A DNA stretch of 64,000 bases from positions 2,542,001-2,606,000 of the forward strand of contig NC_064673.1 of the NCBI RefSeq assembly GCF_023278565.1, written 5' to 3'. The position numbers were made by a program, and so were the translations under genes. Shown piece by piece: positions 11,401 through 23,400 of the stretch. The notes beneath the pieces are model-generated. The model saw nothing but the letters and a program-made list of their open reading frames with translations, did no database searches and was not told the DNA's origin. The stretch comes from Colletotrichum lupini (taxonomy: Eukaryota > Ascomycota > Sordariomycetes > Glomerellales > Glomerellaceae). Positions within the stretch are counted from its first letter, which is position 1. Every line of letters starts with the position of its first letter.

Positions 11401-13496
11401 AGCTACGCTACTTACCTATTTAGCGAGCCCTTAGTATAAATCTTTAAATACTTTTTTAATATTTAATAAGTTTACTCCGTTTAGCTATTTATTTATAAAT
11501 AATACGTAATAAATAGTTAGTAACGTATTACCCGTTCTTTAGTAAACTCTTCTTAAAATACGCTTATAAAAAGCTTATTTTTATTTATAATAATACTTTT
11601 AAGCATACTAAACTTATATTTAACTTCCTAGTATAGGATACTTATTATTTATATTACGTTAAGTATCTTAACAATAGGTAAGAACTTTACGAACTTTATT
11701 ATATAATAAATAATAACTAAAATATTATCGTACTCTATATTATTATTGCAAGCGCTTAGTAATAGCCCTATAATAAAGTCTATAAATATTTCTCAAAATA
11801 AATATAAGGGTAGTAATAATAACTATAGCTACCTATATAGCTTATATCTTAAAGTTATAACTCTTAAATAATACTTATAGTTCTTAACGTATTTTTAAAT
11901 ATTTTATTAAATATTTTTTAATAAAACTTCTTTTAGATTAGCTTGAGAGTTTTCGTAGCTCCTATATAACCTACCTGATAGTTATTATAATATTAGCAAA
12001 AGATCTTTATTTAAAAAGACTTTACTTCAAAAATAATAAGTCTTTTTTTAAAAAATAGTATACCCTATTTATTAAGCGAATATATTCTTAGCTTATTAGC
12101 CGTAGTACGAACTTTTATTAATTATAATATATAGAACTTATTTTTAGTTTATAATCCTTTAACGAGCTCTTTAGTTTTTAATAAAAAATAAAAAATAAAT
12201 ACCGTTTCGCTCTTTATAAGCTCTTTTATAATAAAGCGTAAGATATACTATTTTAGTATAATAACCTTAGCTCTATTTAACTCCTCTTTATCCTTACCGG
12301 ACCGTTAATAAGCGTTTATTAATAACTTTTTTATTTTCTTATCTTAAGTTATTACGGTAATAACTATTACTATTTTATTAATACGCCCTATAATACGCTA
12401 TTAATATAGGGGAGAGGATTCCCTATCCCTAAAACTAGTTAATATTTAGCTAGGATTATAAAAAGAGGCCTTAACTACTTAAATATATACTTTAATAATA
12501 TTATTTTATCTTTTTAAGCTAATTATCCTTTATTAAACGTTAGGTAATAGTTCGTTAATAAGACGTAGCTTTTAAATTAATATAAAGAGGACGTCTTTAT
12601 AAAATACTTCCCTTTCTATATAATCTAGCTTTTTAAACAAACCGTCCGCTAGGTTCGTTTTTTTTAATTAATATTCTAAGTTAAAGTTAAATATTAATAA
12701 TTTATATACTTACTTCGTAAGCCTTTTTTAAAAGTCCTGCGCTAGTGTGTTAATTATTTTTTTAAATACTTAGTAATTTATTAGAACTATAAACTTTTAT
12801 AAAAAGCCCTAGAGGTAATAAGCTTAATACTCTAGCCCTTTTATTATAACGAGCAGTTCTTATTAACCTATAGCCTATTATTACTCCGTATTTATAAACT
12901 TCTATAACTAATAAATAACGGGTTATTATTCTCTATTAGCTTATTATAATAAGATTATTATAATAGCTTTAACTAAAGCGTTAATTTCTACCTATATAAT
13001 ACGTTATGAATTCTAATATATAAGTATAGTTACCGAGGTAAAAGTAACTTTTAGCTAATTAAACGCCTCGTCTACTTCTTTAATTTATTAAAAGTCCCTT
13101 ATTTACCTCTTTTTTATTTTTAATATTATTATTATCAGTATAATAATACCTAAGTATTTAATAATAAACTTCTAATAGAAGTTATAGAACCCTAAGAATA
13201 CTTAGATATCCCTAATAAACTCTAGCGCTTTCTAATTAGTAATTATTCGTACTTATAACGAGTTAATCTCGATTCTTTTTAATATAATAATATAATTTAA
13301 AAACTCGACCCTCTTTTAATAAAACGAGTATTTCGATAGTTTAATAAAAAGCCTATATAAACGTAAACGTTAGAGGACCTTCTTAATATCCTCCGTATAC
13401 TATTCTTTTATTATTAAATAGATTATTAAATTATTTATATATACTATATAATAAGTATTTAATAAGTCGGCGAGCGCTTAATAAATATATACTTAA

Positions 13497-13780
13497 AACG
13501 TTATAGGTACGTTCGTTAGCCCGAAAGGTATAATAATATACTTAAAATAACTATATTAGCTCCGGAACGCTATTTTTTATTAATCTTTTTTTTTAATTTA
13601 GATATAGTAATAGGTATTTTTAATATCTATTTTTAAGATCTATTTTACTTTATAAAGCCTATTTAAGAGCTCGCTAATAAGTAGTAATAAGTATTAATTT
13701 TTTATAATTACTTTATTTAGCTTATAATAGTTTATATAAAAGCGTAGCGTACTATTCTTTTTTAATATAAAAAAGATCGG
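13497..13780 (-). pseudogene. Gypsy reverse transcriptase remnant
   Basis: Minus-strand codons read PIFFILKKNSTLRF, then a block matching YRxLNKVTIKNRYPLPLISELLDR with a single stop, then PFGLTNVPITF near 13497-13529. These are the consecutive Ty3/gypsy RT blocks (PILFVKKKDGTLRF, VDYRALN, PFGLTNAPATF) in correct order and spacing. Confidence 0.88.
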
Positions 13781-15996
13781 TACCCTAGCCTTATTAACTA
13801 AAAATATAATACGATTATTTATTAAGTTTTTAATAATATATACGCGAAGCTTATTAAGTTATTTCTTATTTAATAAATAAATAGGATTATATAATAGTTT
13901 AGTATTTAAAACTAAGTCGATAGAGTATTTTACCCCGCTATATAATTATAGTCTTTTTATTAACTACTTATTAAACGTCTCTATTTCTAATTAAAGTTTT
14001 AATAATAGACCCCCTCGTAGTTTAGTTTCTATTACCCCTATAATACTTTTTATAATAATAATATATAATATATATACCCTCTTACGATTTTTAACGATAT
14101 TATGAGCTATTACTTTTAGTTTAGTAACCGAGATAGGCTCGTATAACTATATATTTATCGCTATATTAATACGAATACCTTCTTAACTTATTAATAATCG
14201 TAATAATAAAAGGTTTATTATTCTTTTATCCTTATTAATTATAATAAATAGTCGCCGAATCTTCTTTAGTTACTTATAGTAGTTAATAAAAAAGAGCGTT
14301 AATTAATAAGCTTTCCCTTAGTTTACGGTTTTATTTTAAAAGTCCCTTAATAAGAGAGCTATAATAGTAGCCGGGGTTAACCCTAAATAAGTTATAAGCC
14401 TAGTATTAATAATATTTATCTTAGAATATATATTTATATTAACTTCTATTAGCTTTTTAATAATACTTTATAAAACTATTACCCTACCCTTCGTAGTTAT
14501 TTTTATTAATACCCTCTTAATATTTAATATAAGCATATTAAATATATTACCTATACTTACTCGTTTTCTAACGAGTTAACCTTTATAACTCTTAGCTTAG
14601 TAATAACCCGTTAAATAGTTATTAACGTTAGCTTCAATTAGGGGTATATTAACTTATTATTACCCCTACTTTTTAACTTATTTTTTTAATACTTACTAAA
14701 TATATAGCCTATTTTATTATATATAAAATACTTAATATTATTATTATAACGCTTTTATAATAGCTCGGTACGAGTACTCTTATTATATAGCTTTTATAAT
14801 ATTATTCTTAACGAGTCCTTAGAGCCTAGCCCCTTAAAGCTCTTTTTACTTTTTTTTTATAAAAAGGGGATATTTAACGCGGTTATTTTAATAATAAATA
14901 TAGCCTTTTCTTATTATCCTTTTATAACTAATCGCCGCTCTTTTATTAATTTAATAATTATAATTTATTAGCTTCGTAAACTATATTATATACTCTTTTA
15001 ATTAAAACCCTATAACGAATTAAATTATCTTATAACTAAGATAGTAATCTAAAAAAGAACTAATATACCTCTACTTTCGAATTCTTTATATCTTTTATAT
15101 TTAGGTTATAATAAATCGCTAACTACTTAGTAAAGAACTAAGTAGGGGTCTAGCCCTCTTTTAGCCTCTTTATTCTTAGCTCTTTATAATATTCCTATTC
15201 CTAAGTCTTAGGGTTTACGTATTATTAGTAAATAAACGCTAAAAAGTCGCCCTAAGAGAGGGGATCTTAGAGGCTCTTTTTATAATTATATTATTGCGTT
15301 TATAATAATAAAAATATCTTAAATAGGGCCTATTTAATATACTATTCTATAGTACTTTTTATATAAAGCTTATTACTTACCTCTATAATAATAATTTAGT
15401 TTACTACTTAAGTACTTATAAACTCTTCTTTAATTAGTTTATAGTTATAAAAAGGAGGCTTTTTATATTCTTATTAACTTAGACGCGTTATTAGCTACTT
15501 AATAAGCTATTAAACGAGCTCCTTATATTAACGCCGTTTTTAGTTTCGATCTTTAACTATTATTTTTATTATTTTATAAAAATAGGTTATTATTAGGCCT
15601 ATAAAGTCTATTAAACTAGCTATTTTAATATTACTTGCGCCTTTATATACGCCTTAACCTCGTATATTTAGTAATTAGTTATTAATAAAGCCCCGTTTAT
15701 AATAAATAAGGTTTTTAGGGTATTAATAAAGTAACTAGCTTATAAAAATAATCTATTCCGATTATCTTCTTTATTTAGCTCTTTTATAAATACTAATATT
15801 TAAATAAAACTTACCCTATAATAAGCTCGTTCTCCTAAATAAAATAAGGTTAAATAGTTAACTCTAAATAGTTATAGCTCGTTAATATTAATAGCTCTTT
15901 ATTAATAACTAAGTATCGTTTTATTAACGTTCCGTTTATTTTTATAATTTATTATTACTTATACTAATTACTTTATAAAAATAAAAGCTTTAGAAT

Positions 15997-16186
15997 TATA
16001 AGAAATTAGGCTATAAGTACTTAATTAGTAAGGCTATAATATAGGTATAAGTATATTATAAAACTAAAGTTTATAAAGTCCTTTATAAGGGCTCTGCTTT
16101 TTAAAAAGTTCTTTTATAATACGATCTATATACTAGTTACTAAGTTATTCGCGTCTTATTGCCGGCTATATCCTAAATCTATTATA
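15997..16186 (-). repeat. Gypsy 5' LTR (190 bp)
   Basis: Partner of 8237-8426, followed on the plus strand by the TTATC duplication at 16187-16191. Confidence 0.85.
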
Positions 16187-16850
16187 TTATCCTTATTATA
16201 ATTATTAAAAAGAGCCTCGAACTTAATAAAGTCCTTAGTATTTTAATTAATAGTTTTAATATCCTCTTAGCTAGGGAGGGAGAGCTTAGTAACTAGGCTT
16301 TAATAAGTAAATAAGAGGTTGCGGGGGGGGGGTAACGATTTAAAAGGGCCCGTTAATATTATTACCTTTTTAAATTCTTAATAAACCGTATAATATATAT
16401 ATAAGAAGTATTATAAGAATTATATAAAACTTATTATTATTTCTAAATATATTAGATATTTATATTTAGAGCAAAATTAATAAATAATTTAATAGTATAG
16501 GTACGCGCGCGTAATAAATAAAGGTATTTATAATAACTATAAGGAGTTAAAAAGAAAAAAAAAACAATAACTAAGTAACGCTATAAGAATTTAAATATAT
16601 ATAAAGTAGTTAAGTAGCCTCGCCCTTAGTAATTTATATATTAAAAGTAGTAAAATACGTACTATTCTAAGTTAAGATTTTATTTATTTTAAATAAAGGG
16701 ATATATTTATAATAAACGTAGTTTAAAAAATACGTATCCCTTATACTTATTTTTCTTTTATTTATATTTAACTAAATTAAGCCTTTATAAGGGTATTTAG
16801 AGATTCTATTTTAGGTATAATAGCTCTTTAGTAATAGTAATTAGGGGGTA

Positions 16851-17027
16851 TATTACGTAATAGGGATAGTAATTACACTTTATAAAGTGCCCGTTACGTA
16901 CTAAATCACGTGTCTATTTTAGATATCGTATATATAGACCTTTTCTTTTTATCTATTTTTACTTTAATAGTTAAGCTACTTTTATTACACTCCGTATGCC
17001 CATTGTTGCGTGCCATAACTCGTGACA
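16851..17027 (+). repeat. Copia 3' LTR (177 bp)
   Basis: It starts TATTACGTAATAGGG after a G-rich tract and ends CTCGTGACA. Its last 40 or so bases are almost unmutated, so RIP fades toward the unique flank. Confidence 0.85.
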
Positions 17028-17032
17028 CATGC
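17028..17032 (+). repeat. Right target-site duplication CATGC
   Basis: Matches 1092-1096 and directly follows the last LTR base. Confidence 0.7.
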
Positions 17033-17478
17033 AATGAATTCAATCTGTCATAGATAACGAGCCAGCTCTTCTATACATTACCCAACGTAATAATTAAGGC
17101 CGCTGTGGGCTTTTTTGCTGTACCTACTCACTTCAAAGTTGATTATCGCCTAGATAATAGGTACGTATGAGATTTATGTTGGGATGGGAATGGTGACATG
17201 GCTACCTTACCTTGCACCAGAGGAGAAATAGACATCTCGAGTAAACTGAGACGCCAGACGGTGCCAGGTGTCACGATATGCGCCACCACCAACCCCACAA
17301 ACGGCGTCCCCTGTCGCCGAATGCCGAACTTTTCACTCCACCGCAGCAACCCGCCGCCGAAAAATTTCCAGGCGCTTCCTCCAAAGGCCCGTCTGAACAT
17401 CTTTTTTTTTTTTTTTTTCGCGCCCTTCTGAGATCCTCTGCGGTAGTGACAGAGCTTGACGCAAACGAAACGACGACA
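17033..17478 (+). promoter_or_regulatory. Promoter/leader region of the Dbp4 gene, with a T17 tract
   Basis: About 450 bases of normal composition between the retroelement and the helicase start codon. It holds a run of 17 T (17402-17418), a typical pyrimidine-rich core promoter or leader element of filamentous fungi. No other gene is seen. Confidence 0.45.
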
Positions 17479-20051
17479 ATGGCGACTCCCACGAAGCCTC
17501 CCGCAAAGGGATCAGGGAAGAAGCAGCAGCCCAAGGTCCTCAAGAGAGATTCGCGCCTCGAAAAGAGAAAGCAACAGCAGCAAACAATCGAGCAGCTCGA
17601 GAGGGCCGTAGCCGACTTTGTAAGTATTTTTTGCGGGAGCGCCCGCTACACCCAAACCCAAGTACACGACGACATTGCGAATTTTTGGACCAAGGCTGAC
17701 CCAGGACCCTGTGTCTACACGATCAATAGGACCCCAAGAGCGAATACACCAGCTTCTCCGAACTTCCCCTCTGCGAAACGACCCGAAAGGGCCTTGAGAA
17801 ATCGCACTTTGAGACCCTCACCGATATCCAGTCCCGCGCCGTACCCCTCGCCCTCAAAGGAAGCGACATCCTCGGCGCCGCCAAGACGGGCAGTGGCAAG
17901 ACCCTCGCCTTCATTATACCCGTCCTCGAGAAGCTCTACCGTGCGCAATGGACAGAGTTCGACGGCCTCGGCGCCCTCATCATCTCCCCGACCCGCGAGC
18001 TCGCCGCCCAGATCTTTGAGGTCCTCCGCAAGGTCGGCCGCTACCACAACTTTTCCGCCGGTCTTGTCATTGGAGGCAAGAGTTTGAAGGAGGAGGCTGA
18101 GCGTCTGTCAAAAATGAACATCCTCGTCTGCACGCCCGGTCGCATGTTGCAGCACCTCGACCAGACGGCCGGTTTCGACGTCGATAACCTCCAGATCCTC
18201 GTGCTCGACGAGGCGGATCGCATCATGGACATGGGCTTCCAACACGCCGTCGACGCCTTGGTGGACCACCTCCCCTCTACGAGACAGACCCTGCTCTTCA
18301 GCGCGACGCAGAGCAAAAAGATCTCCGACCTCGCGCGCCTGAGTCTCAAGGACCCCGAATACGTCTCCGTTCACGAGGAATCCACGCCCAAGAACCTGCA
18401 GCAGCACTACATCGTCACTCCCCTCCACGAGAAGCTCGACACCCTCTTCGGCTTCATCAAGGCCAACCTCAAGAGCAAAATCATCGTCTTCTTCTCCTCA
18501 GGCAAGCAGGTCCGCTTCGCCTACGAAGGCATGCGACACCTCCAGCCGGGTGTGCCCCTCCTCCACCTCCTCGGCAAGCAAAAGCAGCTCCAGCGCATGG
18601 AAATCACAAAGCGCTTCGCCGACGCAAACGCATCCGTCCTCTTCGCCACCGACGTCGTCGCGCGCGGCGTAGACTTCCCAGCCGTCGACTGGGTCGTCCA
18701 GGTCGACTGCCCCGAAGACGTCGACACATACATCCACCGCGTCGGTCGTACTGCCCGGTACGAGCGCGACGGCAAAGCCGTCCTCTTCCTCGAGCCCAGC
18801 GAGGAGGCCGGCATGCTCAAGCGCCTCGAGCTCAAGAAGGTACCCATCAACAAAATCACCGTCAAGGAGAGCAAGAAGAAGAGCATCAAGGACCAGCTCC
18901 AGAGCATGTGCTTCTCCAACCCGGACCTCAAGTACCTCGGCCAAAAGGCCTTTATCAGCTACGTTCGCTCCATCTACCTGCAAAAGGACAAGGAGGTCTT
19001 CAAGTTCAACAAACTCGACCTCGACGCCTACGCCGCGAGTCTCGGCCTCCCCGGTGCGCCGCAGATCAAGATGCGCAAGGGCGAGGACGTCAAAAAGGTC
19101 AAGAACGCGCCCCGCAAGGGCATGTCCTCGGACGAAGACGAGGAGGACTCGGACGACGCGGCGGCGGCGGGACCCAAGAAGCCCAAGAAGCCCGAGGTCA
19201 GGACAAAGTACGACCGCATGTTCGAGCGCACGAACCAGGACGTCCTCTCAGGCCACTACACCAAGCTCGTAGCCAACGGCGACGAAGTCACCGGCGACAC
19301 AACCGACCCCGCCGCAGCAGCACCCGCCGGCGCAGACGGCGAAGAAGAAGAAGACTTCCTCTCCGTAAAACGCGTCCTCAACGACTCCGAGCTCGACGCC
19401 GAATCCAACCTCGCACCCGGCGCCAAACCAAAGGTGATATCCTACGGCGGCCAAGACTTCATCGTCGACTCCAAGCGCCGCGAAAAGGCCCTCCAGTCCA
19501 AGAAGAAGATGCTCAAGTTCAAAGGCCGCGGCGAGAAGCTCGTCTTTGACGAGGACGGCAACGCGCACCAAATCTACGAGCTGCAAAACGAAGACGACTT
19601 CGAAAAGGAGGGGCCCGCGGAGGCGCTCCGGCAAAAGTTCGTCGAGGGCGAGGCGGCGCGCGTCAAGGAGGCCGACGTGGACGATAAGCTTGCCGCCAAG
19701 GGACGGCTCAAGGAGAAGAGGCTTAAGAGGAAGCAGAGGGAGGCCGAGGAGCGCGGGGAGGGTGTGCCGAAGAGCGCCGAGGGACCGCAGGTCGCCGGTG
19801 GTGACGACGGGGATGAAGATCCGTTGGCGCTGTTGCGGTCGTTGCCGATTGCGGGTGAGGGCGGCGGCGAGTACAGCGGTAGCGAAGACGAGAGGCCAAA
19901 GAAGAAGACCAAGAAGTGGTTTCAGGATGACTCCGATGAGGAGAGGGAGAAGAAGAAGAAGGCCAAGAAGGGCGGCAAGGTGCTCGAGATTGACCACGAG
20001 CCCGAGACGTTGGAGGACCTCGAGGCATTGGCCTCGGGCTTGTTGAATTAA
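17479..20051 (+). CDS. DBP4: ATP-dependent RNA helicase Dbp4 (DEAD box, ribosome biogenesis)
   Basis: Two exons (17479-17619 and 17730-20051) joined across a 110-bp GTAAGT...TAG intron give 820 residues, the size usual for Dbp4/Hca4. The motifs run in order: Q motif with F56 and Q81, AAKTGSGKT (97-105), SPTRELA, TPGR, DEAD (about 207-210), SAT, then [19 protein letters not shown] and HRVGRTAR in the second RecA domain. After these comes the DUF4217-type helicase extension and a long charged C-terminal tail rich in K/E/D, as in Dbp4. The yeast homologue works in the nucleolus on pre-18S rRNA processing and U14 snoRNA release. The assignment rests on AKTGSGKT, tail layout and overall order. The gene starts only about 450 bases from the RIP-mutated block yet is intact. 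Confidence 0.93.
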
Positions 20052-20429
20052 AACGATATATACCCCGTTGAGAGGATTTGAATCAAAAGGAGAAAAAGGT
20101 TAGCCTGCCACAATAGAAGCACTTGAACATGTACAAGATCATTCATCAGGAGCAGGAGAATGCTTTGAATACGTTATGCGTTAAATACTCTCTTTGCCTA
20201 AGGACTGCATCAAAAAGAAGTCCACGGGGTATCGTCAACCCCCAACGCCAGGTGCCTTTTCAATCCCTCGTTCCCTGAATGCTTGGAAAACCTCATGTCT
20301 TGCAAAAAAAAGCCATTCCTAAGCCAGTGCGTCCCACTCAAATGTAGCGAGGCCCAGTCGAATCAACGCCGGAGACGCAACGACTGAAAGGCGCTATCTA
20401 TCTCTCCGCTCCTTTGTCCCAATCTCTCC
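20052..20429. other. Convergent intergenic region
   Basis: 378 bases between two converging stop codons, presumably both 3' UTRs. No further structure was recognised. Confidence 0.5.
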
Positions 20430-23400
20430 TCAAGCCTCGTTCTCCACGCCATAGAGTCGCACTCTGTACAAGCACGTGTGGTCAGAACCGTAGTTACTGG
20501 TCACGTGAAGCGCAATTTTATCCGTGTAGGCCCCCAAAGCAAGTAGCTCCGAACTGAGCTTATGTACGTGTGCTCCGTTGAGCGTGTCGCTGCTTTCGTA
20601 AGTAAATTGACCAATCTTCACCCAGCCATCCGAGAGTTTGGTGCCTGGGAAGTGGGCTGCCGCAAAGTCGGCAACCCGGTTACGCGTGTGAAGGTCGGTG
20701 TAATATGCCAGAATGTCAATGTCCTTTGGCCGGGCGTCGGGATTCAGCGTGGCCCCAGGTAAAATGTGCTCGACGACCAGATGCTGTGGGACAATCTCTC
20801 GACTGAGGATGTAGCCGATGCGGACGCCGCCTTCTTTTCCATCTCTATCCACGACAACCATGCCACACCAGCAGTCTCCTTCGTCCTCCCAGCTGTACAG
20901 CGTTGCAACCGGGGGTTCGATGTGAGGACTCCGTGATGTAAGTATCTTGTAAAGCTCGGTGCCTAGTTTGGCCTTGACGGGAGGCACGTAATCTGGCGTA
21001 AGATAGTCGCGTGATACAATAACGCCGCTACCATGAGCCAAGTAGTTGACCTGATGGCGGAGTTCTTTATCCCAAACCGCACCGATCTTGCCTTGCGCAA
21101 GCGCTTCTAGTCCGGCATTCGCAATCGCCTGGCGGATCATGCCATCAACCGCCGTTATCATCTCGGTCCGTGTGACACCCTTAGGCGGGCTCTTCTTTAA
21201 AATGCCCTCGACCGATTCATTGATATACTGCTCCAGCTTCTTCTGCAGTTCCTGCGCCTCAGCTTTGACCTCGTTCCTGTGCGTTGCGAACTCGCCCTTA
21301 AGATGGCGGATGAACTCATCTCGTGTTACCACGACGTCCTTGGTGTCCTTGTTCTTGAACTGGTCCTTGACGAACCTCTCAATCTTGGACTCGAGATCCT
21401 TGCCAATCTTGTCCGGAATGGACGTGCTGAACTGGGGTTCGAGTATTTTGGCGATCTTCCTGTTATTGTTGACGAGCCACTTCTCCCAGGTCTTGTCGAA
21501 CTTGGACTGTGAAATGGTCTCGACCTCCGCAGAAGATAGTCCTGGCGCAGGCGGTTCAGCAGCTTTCTGATACACGGGATCCTTCTGGAGTCTGCTCTTG
21601 ATCGCCAACCAGTTCTCATCGGAGATGAAGTGGTAGCCGCCATGACCCCGGCTCAGGGTCAAGATTTCGGTATCGCTTTTCATGAGGTCACGCAACGCGT
21701 GGTAGAATTCCTCTCCCACGACGGGCCGTCCCTTCTTGTCTAACTTCATGTGCACAACCTTGGGAACAATCTCCATCAAACGCGAAAGTGATCCCTCGTG
21801 GAGCTTGCTGGCCGTCGTCAACTTGGTGATTTCGTATTCGTGATTGCGTTGTTGGCGGATATATTCTCTTGCGTCATCATCGCTGAAGAGTGTCGCCGGT
21901 CGCGATATCCAGAGTGGGACGAATTGTCCGAGATTGTGTGAGAAGTCTGAAAGACCGTACCATTGGATACCGCCTAGTCCAATAGCCGGTGTGGAGTTCA
22001 GTCCTGTCAAGGCACCCCATACCAGGAGTGACAGAAGCAGAACGCCGAGCGAAGCCTTGAGAAACCAAAAGTCCAGAGAGAAGACAAAGTTGAGCAAGTC
22101 CACGAACGCGTCGGCAATCTTGAACAAGATCCAACTTGCCCACGAGAACTCGCTGTAGGGAACCTGCCGCGAAGTCACAATTGAATCCATGTGGCCGTCT
22201 GTATCGGATCCAGAGCCGTCGTCCGTCTCGGGACTATCCGGCCGAGGGACATTTGTCCATTCATATACTGTATTGTAGACCCGTGGCCATGCCTGCAAAC
22301 GAGCATTACGCTCTTTTCGAAGAGCTTCCTGTTTCATCCGTTCCTGCCGATGCTCCCGTTGAATCTTTGCTCGCATTTCAGGAGTGAACATACCGGCCCC
22401 GCCTTGGCCAAGTGCTGGCCGACTGTTGTTGTTGCCAGAGAGGCCACTTGAACTGGGAAGCCTCGATGAGCCGGTTCCGGCCGCCGCGGATGGTGGAGCT
22501 TCTACTCTAATGGCTGGCGGATTCTTGGCCAAGGGACGAGACGGTACTGAATTACCATTGGCGGGTAGAGATTTGCCAAATAGAGGGCGAGGAGGCGCAG
22601 GATTTTCTTTGGCAGTCAGCGGTCCACTCCGAGCAGGAGTGAAGTTCACGGCCTGCATCGGCTTGCGAGGTGAAGGATTACGGGTTGAGACTTGAGGCGA
22701 CTGATTATGGAGAGATGGCTCTTCGCTAACACGACTTGACAGACGAGTTGAGCTCGACCTTGCGGCAGGAGAAGGTGACACCGAAGTTTTGTTGGCTGCA
22801 AGCTGACGGGAGCTTGCTACTGACCCTGGAGGGTCTCTCTTGGCAGGAGATTGGTTGACAAGGTGAGCAGGTGAGACCTGGTAAGGTGATTTACTGCTGC
22901 GCGGCCGAAATCGACCTGACGGTGGTGTACTTGGTGGCTCCCGTTGAGGTGGACGGATGGTACTCTGGGAGGGCAGTAAAGGCACCAAGTCGGGAGGAGG
23001 TCTATCAGAAACCTTGGTGATCGGCGCTTGGATGGCACCTTGGTGAGGGACTGCCTGATTCAGATTACGCTGTGCCATTTGCGCGTTGTGCCGGGGATCG
23101 CGTGCCAAGCGCCTCAATGGACTTAGTAGATCTATGCCTCTCGTCTGTTCTTTGGAAGGAGAGGGCTCCCCGCTCTCCTCTATCGACTGCAAGCGACCAC
23201 CACGCTCTGAAGAGAGAGATTGCGACGGGGTTGAGCCAATATCAGCACCCCCGAAGAGTGAGCTTTCCTGGCCAAAGGTGCGAACTGAGTCTGGTGTCGG
23301 AGTCGGCTCCGGAGGGCCTTGAACGAATTGAGAGCGAGACTGGGAATAGGGCTCTTCGGATATGGCTCGAGCGAAGACGGAGTTCCAGGTTGCAGCGGGA

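Larger units (their letters stand above)
8237..16186 (-). mobile_element. RIP-degraded Ty3/gypsy LTR retrotransposon nested in the copia element
   Basis: Two 190-bp direct LTRs (8237-8426 and 15997-16186) align without indels and are bracketed by TTATC. Minus orientation is shown twice. A pyrimidine run (CTCCCCCTTT, 8431-8440) just inside the left LTR is the polypurine tract read on the minus strand. The RT remnant at 13497-13780 also reads on the minus strand. Total length 7,950 bp. All frames are stop-ridden and TpA-rich, so the element is inactive. The primer-binding site beside 15997 is too mutated to assign. Confidence 0.88.
1493..17027 (+). mobile_element. RIP-degraded Ty1/copia LTR retrotransposon, interrupted by a gypsy element
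   Basis: Direct LTRs of exactly 177 bp lie at 1493-1669 and 16851-17027 and align without indels; their differences are nearly all C/T or G/A. The original ends read TGTTACG...CTCGTGACA. A purine tract (TTAGGGGGTA) precedes the right LTR. Stop codons fill every frame, but copia protein remnants survive on the plus strand: reverse transcriptase at 5864-6034 and RNase H at 6704-6781. Order and strand fit Ty1/copia. Removing the nested insert (8237-16186 plus one target duplication) leaves about 7.6 kb. The element is dead. Confidence 0.85.

Noticed and set aside
1493..17027. Idea that the A+T block is a centromere, mitochondrial insert or AT-rich gene island
   Set aside because: Paired LTRs, target duplications, and copia and gypsy RT remnants show RIP-mutated retrotransposons.
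18498..19997. Long open frames antisense to, or frame-shifted from, the helicase gene
   Set aside because: They are shadows of a G+C-rich coding exon; the sense frame carries all DEAD-box motifs.
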